Of a DNA stretch of 64,000 bases, positions 1 to 11,014 are shown piece after piece. The notes under the pieces are model-generated. The model ran no database searches. It was not told where the DNA came from and was given only the letters and a program-made list of their open reading frames with translations. The position numbers and the translations under genes were made by a program. Each line of letters opens with the position of its first letter. Within the stretch, counting starts at the first letter, position 1. Source of the DNA: Sorex araneus. Taxonomy: Eukaryota; Chordata; Mammalia; Eulipotyphla; Soricidae. The DNA lies in NCBI RefSeq assembly GCF_027595985.1, contig NC_073313.1, positions 115,335,552 to 115,399,551 on the forward strand. The letters are read 5' to 3'.

Positions 1-722
1 ATAGCCAGAATCTGGAAAAAACCCGAGTGCCTGAGAACAGATGACTTGCTAAAGAAACTCTGGTACATCTACACAATGGAATACTATGCAGCTGTTAGAA
101 ATATATGCAGACATATATGCTAAACATATACGTCTGTTTGAAATATATGCAAATGTCATTAAATTTGCATATAGATGGATCAACATGGAAAGTATCATAT
201 TAAGTGAAATGAGTCAGAAAGAGAGGGACCAACATAGAAAAATTGCACTCATTTCTGGAATATAAAGTAAAAGAATGGGAGACTAATACCCAAGCTTATT
301 AAAGATAAGTACTGGGAGGATTACTCCACAGTTTAGAAGCTGGCCTCACATACTGGGGAAAAGGTAGTTCAGTTAGAGAAGGGATCACCAAGTAAATAGT
401 GCTAGGAGGATCTGCTCGGGATGGGAGATGCACCCTGAAAGCAGATTATAGACCAAACACGGTGGCCACTTAATCTCTGTATTGCAAACCACAACACCCC
501 AAAGGAGAAAGAGCGCAAAAGGGAATACTCTGCCACAGAGGTGGGGTGGGGGGAGGGGGAACGGGGTGGGGATGGTGGGAGGGATGCTGGGACCATTGGT
601 GGTGGAAAATGGTGGAGGAGTGGATTCTTGACCATTGTATGACTGAAATGTAGGCACGGAAGTTTGTATGTTTTGTAAGCCTGTAACTGTTCCTCACAGT
701 GATTCACTAATAAAAAAATTAA
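1..722 (+). mobile_element. L1 3' end (ORF2 C-terminus and 3' UTR)
   Basis: The first ~270 bases are the end of L1 ORF2, recognisable from the IWKKPEC and WYIYTMEYYAAV regions. A G-rich 3' UTR follows (540-575), ending in a gattcactaataaa tail near 715. A short AT-rich insertion with imperfect tandem units (about 105-160) interrupts the ORF2 reading. The element enters from the left edge, so its 5' end and target-site duplication cannot be seen. Antisense proline-rich open frames across the G-rich stretch are not genes. Confidence 0.9.
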
Positions 723-734
723 GAAAAAATAGAA

Positions 735-1045
735 ATGCATGCTGAAAATCGGTAAAAGAACAAACATGAGAACCTTTCAGTACCTGTATTCCAAACCATA
801 ATGCTGAAAAGGAGAGAGAGAATAGAAAGAATAAAAGTGCCTGCCATAGAGGCAGGCTGGGGTAGGGGGTATGGTGGGGGGATGAGGGGAGGTGGGGAGA
901 AACTGCGTATATTGGTAGTAGAAAATTATACTGGTGGAAGGATGGGTGTTGGAACATTGTATGACTAGACACCCAACCATGCATGAACAGCTTTGTAACT
1001 GTGTATCTCACAGTGGTTCAATACAAAAACAGACTTAAAAAAAGT
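735..1045 (+). mobile_element. L1 3' UTR fragment
   Basis: A second, more diverged L1 3' UTR lies directly downstream of the first. It has a G-rich core (850-900), the block ending in gatgggtg, and a cacagtggttcaatac terminus. It may be a separate 5'-truncated insertion or DNA carried as a 3' transduction by the preceding L1. The missing left flank prevents a decision. Confidence 0.8.
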
Positions 1046-1530
1046 AATTTTCCAGCTCCTATCCAAACAAAGCCTGGGCAGCTACTACCACACCCCAAAG
1101 CCACCACCATGCCTCAGACTATATCCCACCACCTTAGGACAGAGCACCACAAAGAACCTAATCTGCCCAAAGCTCCAGGTACATGGCTCTTTGTGGCTGA
1201 AAGCTCCAAGCTTTCTAAGAAATCAGGATGGCCTGTATTTTTTCCACTATAACCCTTCTGAAATTGTTTATGCTGTAATGAAATGTAAATTGGTACAAGT
1301 GCTCTAGCAAATAGTTTGGCATTACCTATTAAAGTAGTGCCTATGTTTAATATATGATCCAGCAATTACACTTCTATTATAGACTCTGAACAAGACTGTC
1401 TAGAAATGTACACCTGGAAACATAATCATAGAAGATGATGTAATAGCTAACAACAAGCAAACAAACAACACAATGTCCAAAAATTAGGAAATTAAATATG
1501 CTGTTCTAATCACATTAAGAAAATCTGTCA
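1046..1530. other. Stretch with an ancient L1-like remnant
   Basis: No gene is seen. The part from about 1255 to 1500 resembles a very degraded L1 ORF2 3' region (phrases such as gatccagcaattacacttct). The first 200 bases are unrecognised. Confidence 0.4.
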
Positions 1531-1709
1531 GGGGGCTGGAGAAATAGTACATCAGGTACGGTGCTTGCCTTGCAAGCAGCCAATCCAGGTTTGATACCCA
1601 GCACCCAATATGGTCCCCTGAGCATCATCAGGAATGATTCCTAAATGTAGAACCAGGAATTATCCCTGAGGTGAGAGATCCAAATGTGGCCCAAGAGCCA
1701 AAAGAAAAA
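1531..1709 (+). mobile_element. Shrew tRNA-derived SINE
   Basis: The copy has a diverged A/B-box head, a body with gtcccctgagcatcatc, and an A-rich tail. It is flanked by a direct repeat, aaaatctgtca, at 1520-1530 and 1710-1720, so its limits are well defined. Confidence 0.93.
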
Positions 1710-1720
1710 AAAATCTGTCA

Positions 1721-1989
1721 AAGCTGAGAAGATGAAAGAACCAGAACTACAGTAGGTCTTCAAATAATATAGGGCTCTTCTGTTTATAAAATATCAAAAA
1801 TCTGAAAAATAAACCACATACTTTCAAAATAATCATGTATGTGCAGAAACGATGAAGGAAAGCACTGGGGTGGTAAATACATAATTTAAGATATTAGTAT
1901 TTCCTTGTTGGGAAGAACAGCAAATATTTGGCACAAAGTTAGAAGAGATGTCAAAGAAATTGGTAACTCTTAATAGTTTAAGATTGGTG
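1721..1989. other. Unannotated unique stretch
   Basis: AT-rich sequence with no gene, RNA or repeat recognised. Confidence 0.5.
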
Positions 1990-2265
1990 GCTGGGCCTGG
2001 GAGGTGGCTCAGAGGGCTAGAGAGAATATATTGCATGTGCAAAGTCCTGAGTTTGATCTCTGATACCACCTGTCTTCTACTGTCCAGCACTGATATGTGG
2101 TTCTGCTGCTACCCACCATCACTGGGCCTGCACAGCACCAAACTGCCAGGCTAGAACGCTTAACCCATACTGCCAGGCCGAATATTTCCAGCAGATTCCA
2201 GTTCCCAGATCTCAAGTCCCCAAAAACTTCTGGGGAAATTTCCCCAGCATAAAGAAAAATCTTTT
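1990..2265 (+). mobile_element. Older or variant SINE
   Basis: The head (gggaggtggctcagagggc) and a B-box-like gagtttgatctctgatacc resemble a tRNA-derived SINE. The body differs from the abundant type: it has extra text about the tgggcctgcacagcacc segment and ends near cccagcataaag. It is probably an older subfamily, and the limits are approximate. Confidence 0.6.
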
Positions 2266-2624
2266 ATTATTTTTAAATAAAGGTACATACTTATTCTATG
2301 GTTTGTTTTATAATAAGAGCAAGGGTATTTTTTATGTAAATAACACTTATAGATATGATATCAGGGAAATCTCTTCTCAGTAAATATCTGAGGTCCACTG
2401 TGTCATGTCATGACCTTTATAGAGTCACTGACTGGCAATTTTCTTTTTTTTGTGAGTCTTAGACATCTGTTTACAGGTTGCATCGGATTGTTGAAAGTTG
2501 TTGAGCACTCGTACTGCATTTATCTGGCTGGCACTTCCATTTCTAATTATTACTTCATCTTCTGATGAATAAAATTTTTGTACTAAATATACATGGTCTT
2601 TTCAGGATTTTCTTATAGTTACTT
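2266..2624. other. Unannotated unique stretch
   Basis: No ORF, RNA gene or recognised repeat was found. Confidence 0.5.
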
Positions 2625-2945
2625 AAATTTTTTAATTGAATTAGTGAGCTACACAGTTACAAACATGTTTATTATTGGGTTTTGTTTATATAATGTTCCA
2701 ATACCCATCCCTTCACCAGTGTACATTTCCCATCACCAATGTCCTCAGTTTCCGTCCAGCTCACCCCTGCCTGCCTCTGTGGCAGGAACTACCTCTTTCT
2801 CTCTCTCTCTCTCCCTCCCTCTATTTTGGACATTATGATTTGCAATAAAAATACTGAAAGGTTATCTTGTATATCCATTTATCTACTTTCAAGACTCAGT
2901 TCTTGTCCAGAGTCATCATTTCTATTATTAGATAGTAATAAATAC
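2625..2945 (-). mobile_element. L1 3' UTR, antisense
   Basis: The + strand reads tttaattgaattagtgagc at the left, which is the reversed L1 terminus. It then passes through a C-rich/CT-rich block (2760-2820) and gatttgcaataaaaatactg. This is an L1 3' UTR inserted on the minus strand and 5'-truncated at about 2945. Confidence 0.85.
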
Positions 2946-2984
2946 AGTATGCTAGTAGACATATACAGGGATTTTCATCTCCCA

Positions 2985-4130
2985 AAAACCAAATATACAT
3001 TATTCTCCAGTTTCTCCAGTGCACATGGGACATTCTTCACATAGACCATATGCTGGGCCACAAAACATACCTTCATAAAATTAAGAGGATAGAAATTGTA
3101 CCAACTATCTTTTCAGATCATGAGGCACTGAAAATAGAAGTTTTTCAGAGAATTAAATGGAGAATCAAATCAAACACCTGGAAATTGAATAGCTTGCTAC
3201 TGAAAAACCAGTGGGTCACAGAGGCAATCAAAGAGGAAATCAAAAGATTCCTGGAAACAAATAAGAGTGAATACATGAGCTACCAGAACTTGTTAGATAC
3301 AGCAAAAGCATTTTTAACAGGAAAGTTAATAGCTTCATAAACATATTATCAGGAAGGAAGAAAGGGTCCACATAAATAACTAGACTTCACAGCTTGAGAT
3401 CTTAGAAAATGACTAGCAATAGGACCCCAAACCAGACAGGAGAAAGAAAATAATAAAACTCAGAGCAGAAATTAATGAGCCTGAAATCCCCCCAAAAATC
3501 CAAATGATTAATAAAACCAAACTCTAGTTTCTTTGAAAAAATAAATAAGACTGATAAACCACTAGCAAGACTCACAACTAAAGAAAACCCTAATAAACCA
3601 AATCATAAAAGAAAGAGGGTATATCACAACAGAAACCACACAAAAATTTGAAGAATCATCAGAGATTACTTTGAGAATCTTTAGGCCATGAAACAGGTGA
3701 ACTTGGAAGAAATGGATAAATTCCTGGATTCATATAACGTCCTCAGGTTGAACCAAGAGTTGGACTACCTGAACAGACCTATCATATATCAAGAAATTTG
3801 AAACTGTTATCAAAAATCTTCCCAAAAAGCAAAAACCCAACCCAGATCGATTCACTAGTGAGCTCTTCAAACCTTTAAAGAGGGCCTACTGTCAATCCTT
3901 TTCAAGCTTTTCAGAAATTTGAAGAAATAGAAAGACTATCAAATTATTTATATGAGACAAGTATCACTCTGATCCCAAAAGCAGACAGAGACACCACAAA
4001 ATAAGAGAATTAAAGGTCCATAACCCTGATGAACACAGCTGTAAAGAACTCAACTACTCATCAAAAAGATCATACACCATGACCAATAGGGTTCATCCCA
4101 GGGATGCAAGGATGGTTTAGTTAAGCTTTT
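2985..4130 (+). mobile_element. L1 ORF2 fragment, degraded
   Basis: Translation in shifting frames gives L1 ORF2 endonuclease-to-RT text. Examples are the region equivalent to 'HRPYAGPQN' near 3040, the basic KRFLETNKSEY helix at 3240, and the RT-proximal hinge around 3990-4110. There are several frameshifts and stops. Both ends of the ORF are missing, so this is a pseudogenised LINE segment with no coding capacity. Confidence 0.85.
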
Positions 4131-4855
4131 TTTTTTTAACTATGAATCTGCTTAAAGACAATGTCACATAAGATTGTTATCTGATTGTGAATTAAATTAC
4201 CACTTGCCTACCTGAGGTAAAAAAAATAATAATCTAAGCAGATATCTGATACCTTGTATCTGAGTATGGAACAAATAGGAAGGAACAGGGTTCAGAAGGA
4301 AAAGTGACAAGAGTCTCACCAGTTACTTTTTTGGATTTCATTTTGTCTATAGATAATAATAGCTGAAAGAGTATTTCTATGCTTTTTCACTAATCCAGGC
4401 AATTATTAGCTAGCCTTTCATCCACAGTTATAGGAATATGTTTCAGATGAACCTCTCTGCAGTATGCAAATCAAGACCAGCAACTTGATATCATCAGGAC
4501 CATCACCTGGAAAGTGATATCTGGATAAATGTCTAAGTGAAACAGGTTAGATAGAATACCCAATGAGTTGATGTCAGGGTGGAAGGCAAAAATAATAGGG
4601 TTAGTGAGGAGCAGATATTGCAAATTTCAGGAGAAAGGCAGCAGGTAAAAAAAAAATGACTGTAAGTATTGGGAATGTGTATGTGCAAGGGAAGGAGGAA
4701 AACCTGTAAGTATCGGGAATGTGTATGTACAAGGGGAGGAGGAATAGCATTCAGAAGTTCACAGTCTGCTGCAAGCACCTAAACAGAGGTAAGCAAGGAA
4801 CACAGCTTCCTGCATTAATTTTTGTTAGTCGAAATATACTCACATGAATATACAG
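4131..4855. other. Unique stretch with a short tandem duplication
   Basis: No gene is seen. At 4661-4746 a ~45-bp unit containing gggaatgtgtatgt occurs twice in tandem with a few differences. The rest is AT-rich and unrecognised. Confidence 0.6.
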
Positions 4856-4873
4856 AAAAAAAATGTGGCTTTA

Positions 4874-5509
4874 CACAGGGAAGCACTGGAGTGGGGCCGC
4901 GGCAGCCCAAAACTCCAAGTGGTCCCGGCAGCCGGAAGTCACGCCCTTGACCCACCCTCGGCGCCATCTTGCCACAATCAACAGAGAAGCGGCCAGGCAT
5001 TCTGGTGAGCAACGTGGCCCGGAAAATGCTCCGGACCCGAATTGGGGCCAACAACACCGGAGAGCCGGAAGGTGGAGGTGCAGCCACAACACCTTCTCCA
5101 GATGGAGCCCTGGCGACACTGAGCAACAAATAACATGGCTCCGGGATTCGGGACTGGGACACATTCGAGCCGCGCAGCTGCTAACTCGGCCGCGCGACCT
5201 TTTCTAAAACCTGAAAACATACAATCTTTTAATGGAAAACTAATTATCAAATGCTTCCTTAGTAGGGCTATCTTGTTTGGGGTATAACTCCCACAACAAT
5301 AGTGAGTTTTGTGTTGAAATATGGAATGTAATCAAGGTGAAGAGAAAATGAAGTGAAATTCATCAGTTATACAGTTGGGGTGGGGGGCGGGGGGTATACC
5401 GGGGATCTTGGTGGTAGAATATGGGCACTGGTGAAGGGATGGTGTTTGAATACGGTATAACTGAGACATAAACCCGAGAACTTTGTAACTTTCCACATGG
5501 TGATAAAAT
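4874..5509 (+). mobile_element. L1-tailed composite element, short form (C1)
   Basis: The first ~330 bases are GC-rich and include CGGCGCCATCTTG, a YY1-type site like those in L1 5' UTRs (4959-4971). They pass without any L1 ORF into caatagtgagttttgtg, a G-rich core (5378-5398) and an L1-like terminus ending in gtgataaaataaa. A direct repeat of 18 bases (4856-4873 and 5510-5527) flanks the unit, which together with the A-rich 3' end indicates LINE-machinery insertion. Its 3' half matches the composites at 42104-43202 and 48452-49505, but its 5' GC-rich part differs from theirs. It encodes no protein that I recognise. Confidence 0.8.
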
Positions 5510-5527
5510 AAAAAAAATGTGGCTTTA

Positions 5528-6324
5528 TTTATTCAGTAACAAAGTTGACTCAAGAACTTTAGACAGAAGGCACAGGATTCAACTATTTCTGAGAAGACAC
5601 ACTTGGCACTATTAACTTGAGTCCTGGCACACAGTATAAATATCATCTCCCAACTAAAGGCCAAGTTTGAAAAAAATCAGTGTCAATTGTTTTAATTACC
5701 TTGCAGCTGTGCTAAAATTGCTTCCTTGCTCTGAGGCCACTAGCCTTCCAACTAAACATGCAGAATCATAATTTTTGACAAAGGTACAAAGTTGTAAAAA
5801 ACACACTACTGAATTGTGGGAAATCAATCCCTTGACAGTAAACCCAAGGCCTGATTATTGAGTGTAGCAAATGTCTACCCAGGCAAGAATAGAGTACTTT
5901 AAGGGCAGCAAACTTGTGCTCAAAAAGCCCAGAGTAGGAAATTACCATGACTTTGATGTTATGCTTCTAAAATGGATGCTGATTGTGTATCACCCTATGG
6001 CCACAGCTATGAAAATACTCCAGCCCTTTCTTTTAATGTACCTGCTAACTGTCCTGAATGTACCTGATAACAAAAACAATGGTTGACATATCAGGAGCCC
6101 AGAAGCCAGGCAAGGTGAGTAGAGTTTGTGTTTAATAAATGGCTGGACTATTGTCTTGTTCTGGACTATCACTGTCCTTACTAATTTCAAAGTAGGCAAA
6201 CCAGAGTCTGTCTGTCTCACTTTTTGTGACTGAGTCTGTTGGACAGAGGTGAAAGGTACCAATCCAAATGAATATTTGTGCTTAATTACCCCCCTGAAAT
6301 ATTGCATCTCACTCAGTTAAAATT
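5528..6324. other. Unannotated unique stretch
   Basis: No gene is seen. A phrase at about 5625 (cctggcacacagta) is reminiscent of the ancient MIR SINE, but too short to call. Confidence 0.5.
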
Positions 6325-6372
6325 TTAAATTCAGTTCCTGGCATGTAGTAGGTGCTCAATAAATGTTTTAGC
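6325..6372 (+). mobile_element. MIR SINE remnant
   Basis: The phrase cctggcatgtagtaggtgct followed by caataaatg is the conserved 3' half of MIR, an ancient mammal-wide tRNA SINE. Only the 3' part is recognisable. Confidence 0.65.
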
Positions 6373-7384
6373 AAAGTCAAAGTCAGGAAATTAAAAGGGA
6401 TTGTTTGTTTTCCAACAGTACACTAAATTTACTTTTTCAAACTGAAAAAATGTTGAACATAAGAAAATGCCACTACTTGACTATCTCACATACATGAAAC
6501 CATGAAATAAGCAATTCATACTATTTATCCCAAATTTTGCCATATGTAGGAAGATGACTGACTCTTGTTTATAAAGTTTTATTATTCAGAAAGCTTCTTC
6601 AATACTTCCCTCACTCTATAAATTTGAAAAGCACTCTCCAGGCCCTAGATTTTTCAAACAAAGTGTACCATCTATTTGGATATAGTTCCTTAGAGGTGAA
6701 TATACTCCTTACAAAAAACTTCTGATGGAAATATCACAAGACTAATGCCTTTCTGATATTTCAGCAACTTCTTTTCATGTGTGATTTAGCCTCTGAAACA
6801 TATATATGTATATATATACATATATATAAATATATATATTCCCAGCACAGAACAGCATTCTGATGATCCAAGAGTTAATTTTTATTAGAATAAAACTTGA
6901 CCACAGAAAATAACTTTTTTGGTTTGATAAACAGGCAGGCCTCAATAAAATTGGGTTATCTGAGGAGAGGGAAGTTCACCAAGTGTAGTTTCTAAAAGCC
7001 ATCTGAGATCAAATGATCACTTGAAGCTCTCATAATGCAATTCCCTTAAATCAATTTGAACCACAGAAAGCTAGAAAGGGTATCTGGTAATCAATGGATA
7101 AACAAAATAATCAAATGCCTCTGGTCAGGTAGATATTTTCCATAGAGAACTTATTTTTATTCTGACCTATAATCACAATTTCTCTCTCTTCATTTAAGGA
7201 TAAGTTGTGTGTTTTCATAACATTTGACCAGTATCAGGCAATGTCCTTATAGCTTCATCTGGGCATATGTATGGATACCTAAGTGAGTAAATGTACACTC
7301 ATAAATATTCTAACAGCAGAAGATAAACTTAAAGCTTTCTTCCTTCACTGTGAGGTAAAAATAAATAAAATAACAAAACTCCCA
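6373..7384. other. Unique AT-rich stretch
   Basis: It holds a TA-rich simple repeat at about 6800-6840 and otherwise unrecognised sequence. Confidence 0.5.
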
Positions 7385-7540
7385 TTTTTTGTTTGTTTGG
7401 GGGTCACACCTGGTTGTGTTCATTGGTTACACCTAGCTCTACACACAAGGATCACTCCTGATAGTGCTGAGGGAACTATCTGAGGTGTTGGGGATCAAAC
7501 CCAGGTCTGCCCTACACTCTGTCCTCTCTGCCCCCTCAAT
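7385..7540 (-). mobile_element. Shrew tRNA-derived SINE, diverged
   Basis: It reads as the reverse complement of the SINE. A gggtcacacctgg block follows a T-rich stretch at the left, and a degraded gatcaaacccaggt B-box region lies at the right. Confidence 0.8.
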
Positions 7541-7547
7541 TCATTTT

Positions 7548-7770
7548 TAGTAAAGATGTTTTAGATCCACAGAAAAGGGAGGAGATAGTATTTCCCATAT
7601 AACCTTTTCTCCTCTGCATGCATAATTTCCCCATTATCAAGCACTCCTACAGAAAATAGTACATTTGTTATAGTAAATTAATCTACAATAATACATCTCA
7701 TCATCCAATGTTCAGAGTTTATATTAACTCCTGACATTGCACACTCAATTCTTCTAGTATTAATAAAACA
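7548..7770 (-). mobile_element. Ancient L1 (L1M-type) 3' remnant
   Basis: The antisense text matches my memory of the 3' region of old mammalian L1MA/L1MB elements: a block near ggaggagatagtatttccca, then agtacatttgttatagt and atacatctcatcatccaatg. It is far more diverged than the shrew-specific L1s and predates them. Confidence 0.6.
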
Positions 7771-8185
7771 TTAATATTCCCAAGACATTATAACAAATGA
7801 GAGAATTATGGTATTATAAATACTCTGTTTAAGAAACTCAAGGGGGATATATATATGTATATATGTAATAAAAACACAAGATTTGGGGAAAGTTTCACAG
7901 AGTTGGTGACATATAACTTGAATTTTATGGGTATGAACAGCAGAGTTTGCTAATCATGGATGAATTAAAAGTGTATTATAGGCAAAGAACAACTACCACA
8001 GGCATAGGCTTGTTTTTTTACATTCAAAGTATTTTATAATCAGAATACTAAGGAGAACATTCAAATATTTCAAGAATTGCTTAAATTCTGATCTCCAGGT
8101 ATAAGCTTGTGAACATGACTTAAACTTACAATTAAAGTTACTCATCATAATTTGCTCTACTATCAATATTATAGTTACTTTGGAG
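7771..8185. other. Unannotated unique stretch
   Basis: AT-rich, with a short TA run near 7848-7866. No gene is seen. Confidence 0.5.
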
Positions 8186-8890
8186 TGTTGAACCCAGGTT
8201 TTTAGGGTCACAGTGTGAATGGACACAGACTCAGAGAGACAGTAATGCAAATGCAAAGGAGTTTTATTCCAGTTAACTGGAGTCAATTATCTAACCCACA
8301 AAGTGGTCTCTTGATAGCGACCCTGAACTCCAAGTGCAAGCAGTTTATATAGGTTCCAAGGTTGAGCAAGCACTATGATAACAGTAAGCAAGCAACCGTT
8401 GTCAGCAATTAGTAAACATTTGATAACAGTTTATCAGTTTCTGGTTGTTCAAAAAAATGGACATAGTGGGGCTGGAGCAATAGCACAGCGGGTAGGGCAT
8501 TTGCCTTGCATGCGGCCAACCCAGGTTCCATTCCCAGCATCCCATATGGTCCCCTGAGCACCACCAGGAGTAATTCCTGAGTGCAGAGCCAGGAGTAACC
8601 GCTGTGCATCGCCAGGTGTGACCCAAAAAGGAAAAAAATGGACATAGTGACAGTTAGTTTGTGGTTGTTCAAAAAAATGGACATAGTGACCACCCCCCCA
8701 TGACCAGTCAGATGATCTTACCAGAAATTGCAAGTTGAGTTTTGGGGAAACAGAAACTTAGACCTAGTCAAAACTTAATGTTAGCTATGGCCTGTCATGG
8801 CTGCTGTCTGGCTCTAGATCTGGCTTTTGGGTACCTAACAGGAGCACAGTTAAATGGTTTATAGTAAGCCTGTAACATATCTAAAAAATA
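8186..8890 (-). mobile_element. ERV LTR, antisense, probably solitary
   Basis: Read on the minus strand, a polyadenylation signal (ggaataaaac, about 8261-8270 on +) is followed by a U5-like segment ending in gggttcaaca, giving a CA terminus at 8186. This resembles a gammaretrovirus-type LTR end. The 5' boundary (right) was not resolved. A ~37-bp tandem repeat inside it, ending in atggacatagtg, is split by a SINE. No viral genes are present. Confidence 0.6.
8469..8631 (+). mobile_element. Shrew tRNA-derived SINE, young copy
   Basis: It is close to the family consensus, with an intact A box (tagcacagcgggtagggc) and body. An 18-base duplication (8451-8468 and 8632-8649) flanks it. A third copy of the same 18 bases at 8671-8688 belongs to the tandem repeat of the host LTR, not to the insertion. 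Confidence 0.95.
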
Positions 8891-9017
8891 CCTTCTTATC
8901 GCATTAATGCAAATACTCCTCTCCATGTAAGGGTCTTGTCACTTTAAGTCAATCTTGCACCAGAAGTTACTAATGAGGCTTATCATGGTCTAGAGTGGAG
9001 AATGTAAGCAGGTCTGC

Positions 9018-9018
<1 letters not shown>

Positions 9019-9066
<48 letters not shown>
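9019..9066. repeat. (AT)n microsatellite
   Basis: About 24 uninterrupted AT units, just upstream of the CAMSAP3 pseudogene. Confidence 0.97.
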
Positions 9067-9069
<3 letters not shown>

Positions 9070-9071
9070 GG

Positions 9072-9990
9072 GGAGATGGCACAAAAAGATGGCTCTGGTT
9101 GCTGCAATGACCCTGCCTTGGCCAGAAGCACAGCCTGTGGCCTGCTGGGCTCTCGGCTCAGCAAAGTCTACTCCCAGTCTACCTTGTCAGCTTTCCATTG
9201 AGGCCAACGAGGCCCTTAACAACCTTGGGGTGTAGACGCCCATGTCTTGGGGTCCCTCGCCTTCCACCCTCATGTTCTCCAGCCCCCTCCCTGGGAGGCC
9301 TGCATGTGACTGGGACAACGGCAACAAGACCTCCGTACTCACCTATGTGCCTGAAGATACAGGTGTGTGGTTGTACAAGGAACCCAGCACCACATCCAAC
9401 AAGCTCGCCATCCACAATGCCCCGTCACAAGGTGAACAAGCCAAAGAAGAACCGGATTCTCGAGGAAATTGAGAAGAGCAAGGCCAACCACTTCCTGATC
9501 CTCTTCTGGGACTCGAGCTGCCAGTTCCGGAGCCTCTACACCCTGTAGGGGGAGCCGGAGGAGCTGTGGAGGCTCACAGGATACCACAGACGATCATGCC
9601 TGCCATGGTGGAGGGTATTTACAAGCACAACTCGGATCAGAAGTGCTTGACCCAGATCCCAGCCAAGACCATGCTGGGGAAATGGACACCTTCAACACCG
9701 AAGGATACCTCTGGCAGAGCAAGAAGCCCATCACGCCCAAGAAGGTGGGGGCAACTGCACAGCACCTGCAATTTGCACAACTGCAAATAGCCTCATTCCT
9801 GGGGCAGTGCTCGAGCCAGGCCCCAGGTGCTTTGGTTGGTCCCTGGGTGCTGTCTGTCCCTCTCCCTGCTGCCTGAATGGGCTGTAGTCCCCACCCACTA
9901 ACTTGTCCTGTCCTGCTGTTCAGGTTCAGGGACTCAGCTCAGTTCAGTCCCTTGCCTGTCCTCCCCACCTTCTCGAATAAAATAATTTAA
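9072..9990 (+). pseudogene. CAMSAP3P: CAMSAP3 processed pseudogene (C-terminal part)
   Basis: CAMSAP3 binds microtubule minus ends through a C-terminal CKK domain. Here the spliced 3' part of its coding sequence can be read across three frames. GSRLSKVYSQSTLS lies around 9148-9195, a linker ends in YKEPST near 9376-9393, and the CKK domain follows (KNRILEEIEKSKANHFLILF from about 9450, then SSCQFRSLYTL). After a frameshift come PAMVEGIYKHNSDQ (about 9600) and IPAKTM. An in-frame stop follows LYTL (9546-9548), frameshifts fall near 9420 and 9560, and the TGA/TAG pattern rules out a product. No introns interrupt it, and an AATAAA sits at 9976-9981 after a 3' UTR-like tail. It is therefore a 5'-truncated retrocopy made by L1 machinery. 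The choice of CAMSAP3 over CAMSAP1/2 rests on remembered residues (EEIEKSKANHF). The symbol is descriptive only. Confidence 0.85.
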
Positions 9991-10073
9991 AGGAAAAATT
10001 ACAAAAGGGCAAGAAGTTAATAATCATGAGGCATTTGTTGCAGAAGCACATACAATATATGGAAAGGTAGGGG

Positions 10074-10325
10074 GAGAAAATCCAAACAATAATAGTGAGT
10101 TTTTGTTGAAATATTGAATGTAAGCAAAGCAAAGTGAAAGTAAAGTGAAATTTATCAGTCACACAGGCAGGGTGGGGGGCTGGGGAGGTGGGGGGAGGTA
10201 TACTGTGATTTTTGGTGGTGGAATATGTGCACTGGTGAAGGGATGGGTGTTCGAGCATTGTATGACCGAGACTTAAATCTGAAAGCTTTGTAACTTTCCA
10301 CATGGTGATTCAATAAAAGAATAAA
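10074..10325 (+). mobile_element. L1-tailed composite element, 3' fragment
   Basis: It starts within the agtgagtttttgttgaaata block, passes a G-rich core (10168-10198), and ends in ccacatggtgattcaataaa. This matches the 3' third of the longer composites rather than the standard L1 3' UTR. Confidence 0.75.
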
Positions 10326-10518
10326 TTAATTAAAGAAAAAAGAAAAGTTCTGGTAACAGCAAAAAAAAAGAAAGATAGGCAGGTAAATTAGGCTGGAGCA
10401 TTTGGTAAGGAAAAGATGACAAAGGACCTTGGTAAAAGCTAGGGACAATGGAGGTGGGACATCTACTCTGACAAAGGGTGTTGGGACATTTGAAACTTTC
10501 CTTAAAAATAAATAAATA

Positions 10519-10700
10519 GGGTATGGAGCAATATTACCGTAAGTAGGGCGTTTGCCTTGCGCACGGCCAACCCGGGTTTGATTACCAGCATCCCATATGG
10601 TCTCGCGAGCACTGCCGGGAGTTATTACTCCTGAGCGCAGAGCCAGAAGTAACCCCTGTGCATCGCCAGGTGTGACCAAAAAAAGAAAAATAAATAAATA
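10519..10700 (+). mobile_element. Shrew tRNA SINE, copy 1 of the tandem duplication
   Basis: A diverged A box (attaccgtaagtagggcg) and a cccgggtttgattacc B-box region are readable, with the gtgtgacc terminus and an A-rich tail. Confidence 0.92.
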
Positions 10701-10776
10701 AACAAAAGTTAGTTTTGCTTAGTAGGCAGCCTGGAACCAAAATAAGTTTATTTTAATTATTAAAAGTAAGTAAATA

Positions 10777-10958
10777 GTGCTGGAGTGATAGCCCAGCGGG
10801 TAGGGCTTTTGCCTTGCACGCGACTGACCTGGGTTCAATTCCCAGCATCCCACATGGTCCCCTGAGCACCGCCAGGGTATTTCCTGAGTGCAGAGCCAGG
10901 AGTGACCCCTGTGCATTGCCGGGTGTGATCAAAAAAACAAAAAAACAAAACAAAAATA
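10777..10958 (+). mobile_element. Shrew tRNA SINE, copy 2 of the tandem duplication
   Basis: The A box (tagcccagcgggtaggg) and cctgggttcaattccc are better preserved than in copy 1. The tail is an interrupted (CAAAA)n run. Confidence 0.92.
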
Positions 10959-11014
10959 AAGTAAATAAAAGCTAGTTTTGCTTAGTAGGTAGTCTGGAAC
11001 CCAAACAAGTTTAG

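Larger units (their letters stand above)
10500..11013. repeat. Tandem duplication of ~260 bp containing a SINE
   Basis: Two units each consist of a SINE (10519 and 10777) followed by the same unique flank, gttttgcttagtaggcagcc (10711) and its relative at 10971. The repeated non-SINE flank shows that a segment was duplicated, as opposed to two independent SINE insertions. Confidence 0.8.

Noticed and set aside
402-1011. Proline-rich minus-strand open frames of ~100-120 codons
   Set aside because: They are the antisense of the G-rich L1 3' UTR, and similar frames appear at every L1 tail.
2625-4130. Twin-primed L1 made of the antisense 3' UTR (2625-2945) and sense ORF2 (2985-4130)
   Set aside because: The two parts are far apart in L1 coordinates, and I found no common duplication around them. 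They were kept as separate fragments.
4874-5509. Reading the composite elements as LTRs
   Set aside because: They lack TG...CA ends and short duplications. They have A-rich 3' ends and 14-24-base duplications typical of LINE machinery.
8469-8631. tRNA genes at the SINE heads
   Set aside because: A and B boxes are present but the heads do not extend to a full tRNA. The units are repeated dozens of times with A-rich tails.
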